Below, piece by piece: positions 7,690 through 15,794 of a stretch of 64,000 nt of DNA (position 1 is its first letter; every line of letters starts with the position of its first letter). Source of the DNA: CALBJU01 sp965247125 (lineage in GTDB: Bacteria > Bacteroidota > Rhodothermia > Rhodothermales > UBA10348); contig CBDFGO010000002.1 in assembly GCA_965247125.1 (NCBI GenBank), positions 868,001 to 932,000 on the forward strand. Direction: 5' to 3'. Below the pieces are notes generated by a model. It made no database searches and was not told where the DNA came from. It saw nothing but the letters and a program-made list of their open reading frames with translations. The position numbers and the translations under genes were made by a program.

Positions 7690-9441
7690 TTATTTCATGA
7701 GCATCATCGGACGGGTCTGAATCCCGGAGTCCGATTCCATTCGCACGAAGTAGGTGCCGCTGGGCAAGGTGTTGGCGTTAAACGAGACGTCAAACTGCCC
7801 TGGAGATCGCGTTGCGTCAACGAGTGTTGCAATCATCTGTCCAGAGAGGTCCCAGACGGAAATTCGTATGTGTTGGGTCTCCTCGACCGTGAACGAGATT
7901 GTGGTTGTGGGATTGAAGGGATTGGGGAAATTGCCATCCAGGGCGGCACTCAAGTTTTGATTGTCCTCGCCCAGGCCAGCCTTTAAAGCTCTTGAGGAAG
8001 GGCCCATTCCGTCTGGATAGACTGGCGTCACCCGATAGGAGACCGCGCCTCCAGTGATCAGAAAATCCATGTGTTCGTAAACATTGACACCCGTCACTCT
8101 GGCCGCCGGCAAGCGGATGATTTCCTCGAATCCTTCGCCATCGCTCGACCGCTCGACCACGAATTCTCGTACGTCCGTGTCGTCGCTACTAAACGTGAGT
8201 CTGACACCAGCTGACTCCACCTGAACGCTCAGATCACCGGGTGCTCGTCGGAACAACAGGTCTGACGCGGCGAGTCGGAATCCCTGTTCCCTGGAATCAA
8301 AGCGGTTGTTGTCGAACGGGGTCAGCCCGGTCTCGAACGCAAGCACAATCCCCCCCGCCACATAGGAATCGTCCTCAAACGTCAGTATCAGTCCTTTTTC
8401 ATCGGATACCGGAGATGGTCGACGCCTCTCCGACTGCGTCTGTTCGAACGATATGCTTCGTGGAAGCATTCTCAGCTCATCCAGCTGTCCTGAAAAGTGG
8501 TTCAGATCTGCAATCTGGAGATCGGACAGCGGACGTCTTCCCACCCCGAGCCACTCGGCGGGGAGCGTGGGAAGCACCAGCGGATGATAGAGAGAGTCGG
8601 CCCGGGTTCCATCTATCATCAAGTGAACGGACCCGTTTTCCGGAGAATTGGAGATGGCGGTAAAGTGCCAGTTCCCATCGGCGATGGGAGCCTGGCTCCG
8701 CATGGAATAGTGCTGCTGGTCGCGACCGTGGTAGAATTCAAGGAATCCTGCCGGGTCGATGACGACCTCGAAGGCGTAGTCGTCGTCTTTAATCCCAGAC
8801 CAGGTGGAGAGAACAACTTCATTCAATCCGGTTGTTTTTATCCAGAAACTGGACGAGTAGGCAATGTCGGGCGAGATGATTGGAAGTTCACTCAAGGACA
8901 GAATCTGCCCACTGGCCTGGCCTCCATCAAATTTCGCGACATGATTTGACGATCGATCCACTTTATCGGTCAGGTTCACCTGAATCTCCGAACTGAGTGA
9001 TTCATCGGGCGCAACCAGGCCCCCTTCCACATATATGGGAGTCGTCACAATTCGTGCAGTCCCCGAAAGGGATGAAGTGACGAGTCGAAGCAGAACGCGT
9101 TCTCCTGGTAAAAACATGCCGTGTGCACGCACGAGGGTTCGCGGTTCATCCTCATGTGGTGGACGAACGTCCAACCCACTCACAGCATTCGAAATCAATC
9201 CATTCTCGGCGAAACGTACGACCTGCTGTAAGACCCAATCTTCAGGTACACTCAAAAAGAATCCTTTCGCCGCAGCCGAGCCTTCCAGGGTCAGATACAG
9301 GTTCAGCCCCTCTTCCACCTCAGCACGCTCAGGTTGAATATCAACCCTGAACTGTGCCAACAGGACAACCGGCCCGGCGAGCGAAGCTAACAATGCAATT
9401 AGGAACGTGAGCAGAGCCCACTTCCTGATAAGTGCGGACAT
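7690..9441 (-). CDS. Exported LamG-domain protein with type IX secretion sorting domain
   Basis: 583 residues from the ATG at 9441, preferred over an upstream alternative at 9507 because it places a normal signal peptide first (Lys-Trp head, hydrophobic core, Leu-Ala-Gln end). A beta-rich adhesion-like region comes next, then a concanavalin/LamG-like domain (about 190-350; for example SSFWIKTTG and DGNWHFTAISN). A fibronectin-like segment follows, and the last about 75 residues are a type A T9SS sorting domain (GNFPNPFNPTTTISF, then LPSGTYFVRM and a Lys end). T9SS cargo is exported to the surface, which also places the host near Bacteroidota/Rhodothermota. The ligand is unknown. Confidence 0.82.
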   Translation of the reverse strand: MSALIRKWALLTFLIALLASLAGPVVLLAQFRVDIQPERAEVEEGLNLYLTLEGSAAAKGFFLSVPEDWVLQQVVRFAENGLISNAVSGLDVRPPHEDEPRTLVRAHGMFLPGERVLLRLVTSSLSGTARIVTTPIYVEGGLVAPDESLSSEIQVNLTDKVDRSSNHVAKFDGGQASGQILSLSELPIISPDIAYSSSFWIKTTGLNEVVLSTWSGIKDDDYAFEVVIDPAGFLEFYHGRDQQHYSMRSQAPIADGNWHFTAISNSPENGSVHLMIDGTRADSLYHPLVLPTLPAEWLGVGRRPLSDLQIADLNHFSGQLDELRMLPRSISFEQTQSERRRPSPVSDEKGLILTFEDDSYVAGGIVLAFETGLTPFDNNRFDSREQGFRLAASDLLFRRAPGDLSVQVESAGVRLTFSSDDTDVREFVVERSSDGEGFEEIIRLPAARVTGVNVYEHMDFLITGGAVSYRVTPVYPDGMGPSSRALKAGLGEDNQNLSAALDGNFPNPFNPTTTISFTVEETQHIRISVWDLSGQMIATLVDATRSPGQFDVSFNANTLPSGTYFVRMESDSGIQTRPMMLMK

Positions 9442-9522
9442 GGTAATCCGAGGAATTAGAAACGATCGAGGTCCGGGTTTAGGGTGGGTAAACACCGGTT
9501 CACCCAAAATCTACCGGCTCTG

Positions 9523-9562
9523 ATGGTCTCTGTCAAGCGAGTCGCTCGACAGGACCATTTTT
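9523..9562 (+). terminator. Candidate hairpin plus T-run upstream of the SDR gene
   Basis: ATGGTC (9523-9528) pairs with GACCAT (9553-9558). Inside it CTGT pairs with ACAG and CGAG with CTCG, with small bulges. Five T residues follow (9558-9562). On the plus strand this has the form of a weak intrinsic terminator, but no plus-strand gene ends upstream. If real it would be a leader hairpin or attenuator of the gene at 9620, or would stop stray transcription from the divergent promoter region. Confidence 0.3.
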
Positions 9563-9619
9563 AGACGTTTTTAAGTAGAAGAACTCCTGCGAATAACGAA
9601 TTCCCTTGAGATCTATTGT

Positions 9620-10528
9620 ATGCGAGTGCTTGTCACGGGCGGAACAGGCTTCATAGGACGCTACGTCGTTCGTGAATTGCGACGGCTGGAGCACGAGCCC
9701 GTCTGCCTGGTTCGTGACCCGTCGGAGTCCGGATTCCAAGCAGACGTTCGGGTAATTGAAGGAGACGTGACCCGTTCTGAGTCTCTCGAAGGTGCTTTTT
9801 CGGAAATTGACGCCGTGATTCACCTGGTAGGAATAATTGAAGAGAACGCATCAAAGGGAATCACCTTCGAAAAATCGCACGTCGAGGCCACAATCAACGT
9901 TGTGGACGCAGCTCGTCGGGCTGGAATCGATCGATTTATCCATATGAGCTCCAATGGTGCTCGCGAAAACGGTGTTTCAAGGTATCAATCGACAAAATGG
10001 CTGGCTGAAGAACGCGTACGAAGGGCCGGATTTGGGGACTGGACCATATTTCGACCGTCTCTCGTCTTCGGGCGACCGGATCCAGACTGCCTGGAGTTCG
10101 GGTCGCAGTTGGTCAGAGATCTACTAAAGCCGTTTCCCATCTGGCCGGTTTTCGGCGACGGATTGTATGAGATGCAGCCCGTTTCGGTCGAGAACGTTGC
10201 TTCGGCATTCGTGCTGGCACTTTCAAACGAAAACGCATCGGGAAAGACCTACTGCCTGGCTGGACCAGAAAAATTGTCCTACCTGGAGATCATTTCTCGC
10301 CTCGCACGCGGAGCCGGAGTGAGTGAAAGGTGGGTTATCAATCAGCCGCTGTGGCTCGTGAGGCCTCTCCTAAGCCTGCTCGGAGGCACGCTATTGCCAA
10401 TAACAATTGATCAATTTGAGATGTTGATCGACGGCAACACGTGTGATTCGAGCGAGTTTCAAGACGATTTTGGCCTCGATCTCGTCCCCTTTTCGGTAGA
10501 AAACTTGACCTACCTGTCAAAATCCTGA
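9620..10528 (+). CDS. NAD(P)-binding SDR, NDUFA9-like atypical short-chain dehydrogenase
   Basis: 302 residues. The protein begins with the dinucleotide-binding motif VTGGTGFIGRYV at residue 4, as in extended and atypical short-chain dehydrogenases. IHLVGIIEE and the IFRPSLVFG strand are characteristic of the NDUFA9-like branch (complex I assembly-type proteins and related epimerase-like proteins). The classical catalytic YxxxK appears only as YQSTK after HMSSNGA, in the expected place. The substrate cannot be deduced. It is transcribed alone, divergently from the LamG gene and convergent with the gene at 10538-10885 (9 bp between stops). Confidence 0.85.
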   Translation: MRVLVTGGTGFIGRYVVRELRRLEHEPVCLVRDPSESGFQADVRVIEGDVTRSESLEGAFSEIDAVIHLVGIIEENASKGITFEKSHVEATINVVDAARRAGIDRFIHMSSNGARENGVSRYQSTKWLAEERVRRAGFGDWTIFRPSLVFGRPDPDCLEFGSQLVRDLLKPFPIWPVFGDGLYEMQPVSVENVASAFVLALSNENASGKTYCLAGPEKLSYLEIISRLARGAGVSERWVINQPLWLVRPLLSLLGGTLLPITIDQFEMLIDGNTCDSSEFQDDFGLDLVPFSVENLTYLSKS

Positions 10529-10537
10529 CTAACTGCG

Positions 10538-10885
10538 CTAATTCAGGAGGCCGGATGGAATGCGTACGATACGCTGCAAGACAGAGGTCAGGACCCGATT
10601 TCCAAATTCAACCTGCATGCCGCAGCTCGCTACCAGTTCTCGGTTTATACATTTGCCGCCCCATGTGCAGCCTGTGATCGAAGTCACGAATTCCGTCTGA
10701 TAGTACCGGTCAAACCAACCACCAGTGACAGCGAAGCGCCCGTCTTCCATGCACCGCGCTCGGTAGGTGGAATTGCGCGTGTAGATCAATATGACATCTC
10801 CCGATCGAAGATCGGACCGACGCAGTCCTCTCGCATCCGAAGCGTGTTCGGTGAGTGCAGACAAACTATGTGCGCGAGTCATCAT
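10538..10885 (-). CDS. Conserved hypothetical protein coupled to PspB-like gene
   Basis: 115 residues, with a beta-rich centre (SGDVILIYTRNSTYRARC, then FAVTGGWFDR) and four cysteines. No signal peptide or membrane segment is seen. Its start overlaps the stop of 10882-11244 by four bases (ATGA), the classic sign of translational coupling, which is the main reason to believe the gene. The family is not recognised; a small sensor or binding domain is possible but unsupported. Confidence 0.5.
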   Translation of the reverse strand: MMTRAHSLSALTEHASDARGLRRSDLRSGDVILIYTRNSTYRARCMEDGRFAVTGGWFDRYYQTEFVTSITGCTWGGKCINRELVASCGMQVEFGNRVLTSVLQRIVRIPSGLLN

Positions 10886-11244
10886 TCGTTTTCCAGCCGT
10901 CGGGCCATGGATGCAGATCTCTCTTCATCTGTTATCGGCGGCTCATCAATCTCAAGTAAGTTCTGGGCGACGATTGCTTGTTTTTCCTTCGCCATGGAGT
11001 CCCATGCTTCACTGGTTACGATAGCTTCAAGATGTTTGATTCGTTCAATCAGTCTTTCTTGTGTTGAAACAAGGTCCTGAACATTACCGGATTGGGCCGA
11101 GATAGATTTCTGAACCGTCGAACTACTCTCCTCAATCTCCGTGCGGGTGTCCTGAATACCTTTCTTCATGGTCACTATTGACCAGAAAAAGAACGGTAGC
11201 ATCGCGGCTATGAGGACAGCGATAATGACTACTGCGAATGCCAC
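10882..11244 (-). CDS. Single-pass membrane protein with coiled coil, PspB-like
   Basis: 120 residues. One transmembrane helix (about 3-24) is followed by a cytoplasmic coiled coil (about 27-75) and an acidic tail. The segment LIERIKHLEAIVT resembles the end of the PspB coiled coil (leucine/arginine heptads ending LExIV), a membrane component of the phage-shock envelope-stress response. Length and layout fit, but no pspA or pspC is nearby, so this is a resemblance rather than an assignment. It overlaps the next gene by four bases. Confidence 0.55.
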   Translation of the reverse strand: MAFAVVIIAVLIAAMLPFFFWSIVTMKKGIQDTRTEIEESSSTVQKSISAQSGNVQDLVSTQERLIERIKHLEAIVTSEAWDSMAKEKQAIVAQNLLEIDEPPITDEERSASMARRLENE

Positions 11245-11263
11245 TGATCTTCGACGTTTTGTT

Positions 11264-11302
11264 AAAAAAATCAGGGCGGGCCAGCAGAGCCGGCCCGCCC
11301 TG
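11264..11302 (-). terminator. Intrinsic terminator of the choice-of-anchor-B gene
   Basis: Perfect 11-bp arms CAGGGCGGGCC (11272-11282) and GGCCCGCCCTG (11292-11302) enclose a 9-nt loop, and on the minus strand they are followed by seven T residues (A run at 11264-11270). It lies about 100 bp past the stop of 11406-13742 and is correctly oriented to end that transcript. Confidence 0.85.
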
Positions 11303-11405
11303 TGTACGGCGTCACATCGTGCGCCGCACCAATACGAGCGACAGTATCGCTTTTTTCGGGCTCAAATCCAATGAACGATGTTCAAGGGACAGATACCCGC
11401 AAGTC

Positions 11406-13742
11406 CTAGAGGTCAACCTGCTTCTTCTTGAGCAAGAACAGACCAGACTCGATACCCGTCACGAGAAGCGTTCCGCTCTCGAAGTAGGGGTAGTTACTCC
11501 ACGTGCCATTGAAGCCCGCTTCGTTGTCTCCCACAGGGTTGACATCGAAGTAGCCTACTTCAACCGGATTTGCAGGGTCTGAAATATCCAGAATCCGCAG
11601 ACCTGAGCTGTAGTTCGACTGATACATGTAGTTGCCACGAACGTACAGGTTGTGGTCTGAGGAAGCCGTCTGGCCCTGAAATTCCTGCACGAGGACAGGA
11701 TCATCAAGATCGCGAACATCAAAGATGAGCGTACGCGTGAGGCTCTGCTCGCCACTGATTTCGTCGAGTTCGTCGTTGACGTAGAAATATTCGTGGTCAT
11801 CCGTGATCCAACCCTGGTGGGTGTAACCAGCATTTGGATACTCAGCCGAAGACAATGCGACCGGGTTGTCTTTGTCCGTTACGTCCGAGATCGAAACAGC
11901 TGTTTCGTTTCCACCGAAGCAAATCTCTTTGCCACTGTGCTCGGTGTCAGGGCCGGCGTAGATGAAGCACTGGGCGTCGTGTGAGTAGCCTGTACCCGAG
12001 CGGCCCGTTCCTTCGTGGCCAAAGCAGCCTCTGAAAGTTGGCTCGGTTGGATTGTTGATATCGATCATGTGAAGACCGCCACCGCAGGTTTCCCCGCCAC
12101 TGTTGACGCCCACAGCGTAGGCGAAGCCAGATGCTTCGTTGATAACGATGTTGTGAGCCGATCCGAAGTCGCCATAGTGTGCCGTGGCTTCAAACGTTTG
12201 TGCTTCACCCACATCGCGCAGCTGGGTGAGATCAAATATCTGCATACCGTGCTGGCCCGAACCATCGGCAACGATGAATGCATGGTTGTTGAAGACCTTG
12301 ACGTCTCTCCATGCAGCAGCGTTCGCGCCTTCCGTCATCGGGAGGTCGCCCAGATAGCGAGGACTTTCAGCGTTGGTCACGTCGACGAACGAAGTACCGT
12401 TGGTACGACCTGCGAGCGCATATTCACGTCCCGTTTCAGGATCCGTCCATCCCCAGACATCGTTCATGCGAATGCCCTTGCCGCCACCGAGATCTCCGAG
12501 CGAGACGAAAGAAAGCAGGTCAACATCTGAACAATCCCATCTGTTGGCAGCTCCTTCGTCGCAGTCCACCTGGCCACCGGCAATCGAATCGTACAGATCG
12601 ACAAATTCGGTTTCGACCATTCCAGCCACGTGCCAGCCGTGACCTTCTTCCATTTCGAGAATGGTCGCCTGATCCGTGCCGCCCTGTCCAACAACTGCTA
12701 CCATCCCGTTTACCGAAAATGAGGTTGCACCGGTAACATCTCCGTGAGCGAGCATCGAGGCCGAACTGAATCCATTGTCTCCGCCTTCGAACGAAAAAAC
12801 GCCTGCCTGACTTGCCATCCAGACGTCGTCACCAACGATTTGGACATTGGCACCCGTGTTTGGGCTCGTCGGGGAAAACGGAAGAACCAGTCCTCTGAAG
12901 CCCCAGGCGCCGCCGTTGTTTGCGAACAGAACCGCGCCACCGATCATGCCGCCAAGACCTGGCGCGCCGATGACGGCCATGTTTTCGTTCATGTTCAAGG
13001 AGATTCCAAAGTTGGAATCATCGAGGAGGCCCGGGAAGCTGGCAAGCTGATTGCCTTCGCCCCAGCTGTCCGCATCAGCATCGTATGAGTAAGCAAAAAC
13101 GGTACCCTGAGCAGGGGTTTCTTCCGTCCTGCCCGACATCGGCGCAGCGACAAGAATGTTGTTTCCAGCAATTCCGACGGTCAGACCAAAAAATCCACCA
13201 TCTTCTTCGAGCGTGTTCTGAAATGTGCTGTGAAGCATCCAATCACCACTTGCTCTGCTGAAAACGTATGCAGCACCCTTGCCTCCGCTGGTACCAGCAG
13301 CGCCGATCACAGCAAAATCACCCGAGATGCCAATGGCACGACCGAATGAGTCGCCTTCCATCACGGCTTCGGGGAGCAGCGTACCTGTTTCCATCCAATC
13401 TCCGTTTTCATCTTTTTCAAAGACGTAAACAGCACCGGTCGAGTTATTGACCAGCGTGGCACCTACGAGGAGAGTGCTCCCGTTGGTTGCCAGAGCGCGG
13501 CCAAAACGATCATCCTGACCGTCATTGTCGGACCGAACGAGTTGAGCAGCCTCTGCCCATTCGCCATCGTCGTTTTTACGGTATACATATACCGCTGAGT
13601 TTGTAGCGTTTTGTCCAGACTGACCTACAATAATGTCAGTTTCAGTCTGAGTGACAGCTCCGCCAAAATTCTGCGCCTGGGCAACAGTGCCCATCGCAAA
13701 CAGAATAGTGGCCGCGAATAAAGTCCAGTAAGTCTTCTTCAT
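11406..13742 (-). CDS. Exported choice-of-anchor B family protein with FG-GAP-like repeats
   Basis: 778 residues with a clear signal peptide (MKKTYWTLF... ending Ala-Gln-Ala-Gln). The N-terminal half holds about six repeats of the type DRFGRALATNG / GAVYVFEKD, that is FG-GAP or integrin-like beta-propeller blades. The C-terminal half is the choice-of-anchor-B region with LVIVD-like repeats (FVDVTNAESPRYLG, IFDLTQLRD, MIDINNPTEPTF, ILDISDPANPVEVG), a second propeller. The protein ends in LLKKKQVDL without a clear T9SS domain. It is probably a secreted or surface-attached binding protein of unknown ligand. The gene is monocistronic, with an intrinsic terminator at 11264-11302. Confidence 0.85.
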   Translation of the reverse strand: MKKTYWTLFAATILFAMGTVAQAQNFGGAVTQTETDIIVGQSGQNATNSAVYVYRKNDDGEWAEAAQLVRSDNDGQDDRFGRALATNGSTLLVGATLVNNSTGAVYVFEKDENGDWMETGTLLPEAVMEGDSFGRAIGISGDFAVIGAAGTSGGKGAAYVFSRASGDWMLHSTFQNTLEEDGGFFGLTVGIAGNNILVAAPMSGRTEETPAQGTVFAYSYDADADSWGEGNQLASFPGLLDDSNFGISLNMNENMAVIGAPGLGGMIGGAVLFANNGGAWGFRGLVLPFSPTSPNTGANVQIVGDDVWMASQAGVFSFEGGDNGFSSASMLAHGDVTGATSFSVNGMVAVVGQGGTDQATILEMEEGHGWHVAGMVETEFVDLYDSIAGGQVDCDEGAANRWDCSDVDLLSFVSLGDLGGGKGIRMNDVWGWTDPETGREYALAGRTNGTSFVDVTNAESPRYLGDLPMTEGANAAAWRDVKVFNNHAFIVADGSGQHGMQIFDLTQLRDVGEAQTFEATAHYGDFGSAHNIVINEASGFAYAVGVNSGGETCGGGLHMIDINNPTEPTFRGCFGHEGTGRSGTGYSHDAQCFIYAGPDTEHSGKEICFGGNETAVSISDVTDKDNPVALSSAEYPNAGYTHQGWITDDHEYFYVNDELDEISGEQSLTRTLIFDVRDLDDPVLVQEFQGQTASSDHNLYVRGNYMYQSNYSSGLRILDISDPANPVEVGYFDVNPVGDNEAGFNGTWSNYPYFESGTLLVTGIESGLFLLKKKQVDL

Positions 13743-13940
13743 GGCTTGAGTTGTGGTGAAGAAAAAAAGTCAAATGGGGGAGGTTCTGTCGAACCGCGGG
13801 ATGATAATCCCAGGGGTGACTATCACGGATGCGAGCTCAAAAGGTTACACGCTTTTCGTCGCATTCACGAGAGCCTGTCCCGTATGAAAGCGAGCCGCTT
13901 TAGTTCCCTTTAACAAAACGTGCGAATCCGGACGATATTG

Positions 13941-14804
13941 TCAAAGATGGCAGCTCCCTGGATCGCTTGCCATTAGATAGGACTTGAAATTTGAGGCCTT
14001 CGGATTCATACAGCCCCTGAGGTTCAGCAATTCCACTTTTCTGAACTGTACGGGGTGACTTTCACTCTGCAATGAGATAAAACCGCTGTCCAGGAGTTTT
14101 CCATCGATTTTGAAAGTCGGGTCGAATGGATCGACGCTTCCGCCCCCGATCTGGGGTTTTTGATACTCGAGAACCACGGCCCCTTCCAAACGATGAGAAA
14201 TCAGTGAATCTCCGAGAACGAGCACTTCGGCGCGCACCCATTGATCCCCACCGTACGTTTTCGACGTCGAACTTACACAGTGTCTGGTCACGAGCTCTCC
14301 ATCCATTTCGACATGGGTCCCGGGCGTGCAAAGATTCGAAGTTGTCCTTTCATCAATTCCATTTCCGCCCAGCAACTGGACTTCGATCGATATCGGAAAG
14401 TTCTGCTCCTTCAGCATCGACTCACCCGCTGGAGAGTGAATCATGATCCCCGAATTTCGAAATGCCCATCCTGGCCCTCCTTCGATCTGATCCCCGAAAA
14501 ACCGGTATTCGACCGCGATGACGTACTGAGAAAAAGCCTTCTCATAAAACAGATGGCCAAAGTTCTCATCGAACTGATCATACCCATCGTATGAGACAGT
14601 GATGGCTCCTTCTTCGACCCGAAACGTCTCGGCGTGATTTACACCGAACTCGTATCCCTTGATTTTCGGAGTCCATCCGTCGAGCGTCTCGCCGTCGAAC
14701 AATTGAATCCACTCGGGAACGTCGGCCCCTGGTGGCAGACCCTCGGATGGCGAACAGGACAGTCCGATGAGACTGCACATGAATACCAATAGTAAGCGCG
14801 TCAT
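13941..14804 (-). CDS. DUF1080 (3-keto-disaccharide hydrolase-like) lipoprotein
   Basis: 287 residues. The lipobox LIGLSC (Cys17) predicts a lipoprotein. The DUF1080 domain is recognisable from IQLFDGETLDGWTP, the NSGIMIH strand, the ISIEVQLLGG motif (usually a binding-site Glu) and GFISLQSE...VQFRKVELLNL. The fold is a concanavalin-like jelly roll; characterised relatives act on 3-keto-glycosides, but many DUF1080 proteins have no known activity. An unusual C-terminal extension of about 25 residues with two cysteines (GCMNPKASNFK...SCHL) follows the domain. It is followed by no co-directional gene for 198 bp. The start at 14804 lies four bases downstream of the DinB stop. Confidence 0.84.
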   Translation of the reverse strand: MTRLLLVFMCSLIGLSCSPSEGLPPGADVPEWIQLFDGETLDGWTPKIKGYEFGVNHAETFRVEEGAITVSYDGYDQFDENFGHLFYEKAFSQYVIAVEYRFFGDQIEGGPGWAFRNSGIMIHSPAGESMLKEQNFPISIEVQLLGGNGIDERTTSNLCTPGTHVEMDGELVTRHCVSSTSKTYGGDQWVRAEVLVLGDSLISHRLEGAVVLEYQKPQIGGGSVDPFDPTFKIDGKLLDSGFISLQSESHPVQFRKVELLNLRGCMNPKASNFKSYLMASDPGSCHL

Positions 14805-14808
14805 TTCC

Positions 14809-15339
14809 TTATAGGTATCTATCGTTTAGGACATTGATATGGTGCTCGCAATGACCGGCCAGAATCCAGATGAGCGCCCGAACGGAAATATCGAATCCGC
14901 TGGCGTTGCCGGTCATGTTAAAGATTTCTTCCGTAAAACTCGAAGCCAGAGCCAGGTTGGCGGTCCGGAGTCCAGCGAATTCATCGAGCAGACTGCGCCA
15001 ACTGCGGCTCGAAAAATCGGCAGCGGCCGTATACACATTCTGATCCATCCCCGGGAGCGGCGTCTTATCACCGCGGGCAATGCACATCATCCGGTACGAA
15101 AATATTCTTTCCGTGTCGATCAGATGTCCAAACACCTCACGCGGAGTCCACTTACCCTCCTGATACTTGTAATCAATTTGCTCCTTTTTCAGTTCTCGAA
15201 GAAGAGTGAGAAGCACCTCGCACTGCGAGTTCAGGAAGGCAACGACGTCTCCGAGGGGTACCGTTTGAACGTATCCGTCGTAGAATTCGTTGTATTCGTC
15301 GGATTCGGGTCGTTTGGCGCGAAAATCAAATTGGCTCAT
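14809..15339 (-). CDS. DinB-superfamily putative metal-dependent protein
   Basis: 176 residues forming a predicted four-helix bundle. The three histidines that bind metal in DinB/YfiT proteins are visible: His72 in VFGHLIDTE and His163 and His167 in AGHCEHHINVL. Typical helix phrases WTPREVFGHLIDTERIFSYR and the basic stretch ARGDKTPLPG match the family. Some family members are thiol-dependent S-transferases; the activity here is unknown. The start overlaps the stop of the DUF6526 gene by four bases, and the next gene (DUF1080) starts four bases after its stop, so the three are probably one transcript. Confidence 0.85.
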   Translation of the reverse strand: MSQFDFRAKRPESDEYNEFYDGYVQTVPLGDVVAFLNSQCEVLLTLLRELKKEQIDYKYQEGKWTPREVFGHLIDTERIFSYRMMCIARGDKTPLPGMDQNVYTAAADFSSRSWRSLLDEFAGLRTANLALASSFTEEIFNMTGNASGFDISVRALIWILAGHCEHHINVLNDRYL

Positions 15340-15767
15340 GCGCGATGATGGTCTGCTCTCCAGTTCTGAACGGCTTTTTTGATATCGTCCTCACTCATTC
15401 CTTCGTCGATGGCACGGCGAGAGAGCGCTTCCCACTCGGAATCCGAAGCGAACCGAAGGCCAATAATCTGCCGCATATCCAGGTGAGAATCCAACATCTG
15501 ACCGTCTTTGATATACCTCCGCATATTCTCCTCGGCCCGAATGACGCGGTCCTGCACTCTCAGCGCAAAGACTCTCCCGTAAAATCCAGCCATGATCAGT
15601 GCGACATTGGTCGCTACCAGGAGCGAGGCCGCATACTGACCATCTTCTCCCCAGGACTGCACCAGATGGTAGATCGATCCAATCAGAGTCAGAAAGACGA
15701 TTCCGGTGAGGACTTTGTGATAGCCGGTGACAAACCGACGGTGGTTCTCAAAATTTTGATCTGACAT
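15336..15767 (-). CDS. DUF6526-type small membrane protein
   Basis: 143 residues from the ATG at 15767 (a GTG lies nine bases upstream). Two hydrophobic helices (about 18-38 and 47-66) are followed by a soluble tail with FALRVQDRVIRAEENMRRY and a C-terminal helix-rich segment. This matches the DUF6526 family as I recall it, common in Bacteroidota, function unknown. It overlaps the downstream DinB gene by four bases. Confidence 0.7.
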   Translation of the reverse strand: MSDQNFENHRRFVTGYHKVLTGIVFLTLIGSIYHLVQSWGEDGQYAASLLVATNVALIMAGFYGRVFALRVQDRVIRAEENMRRYIKDGQMLDSHLDMRQIIGLRFASDSEWEALSRRAIDEGMSEDDIKKAVQNWRADHHRA

Positions 15768-15794
15768 AGTGGTCACTATTGTGTGAGTGGTTAC

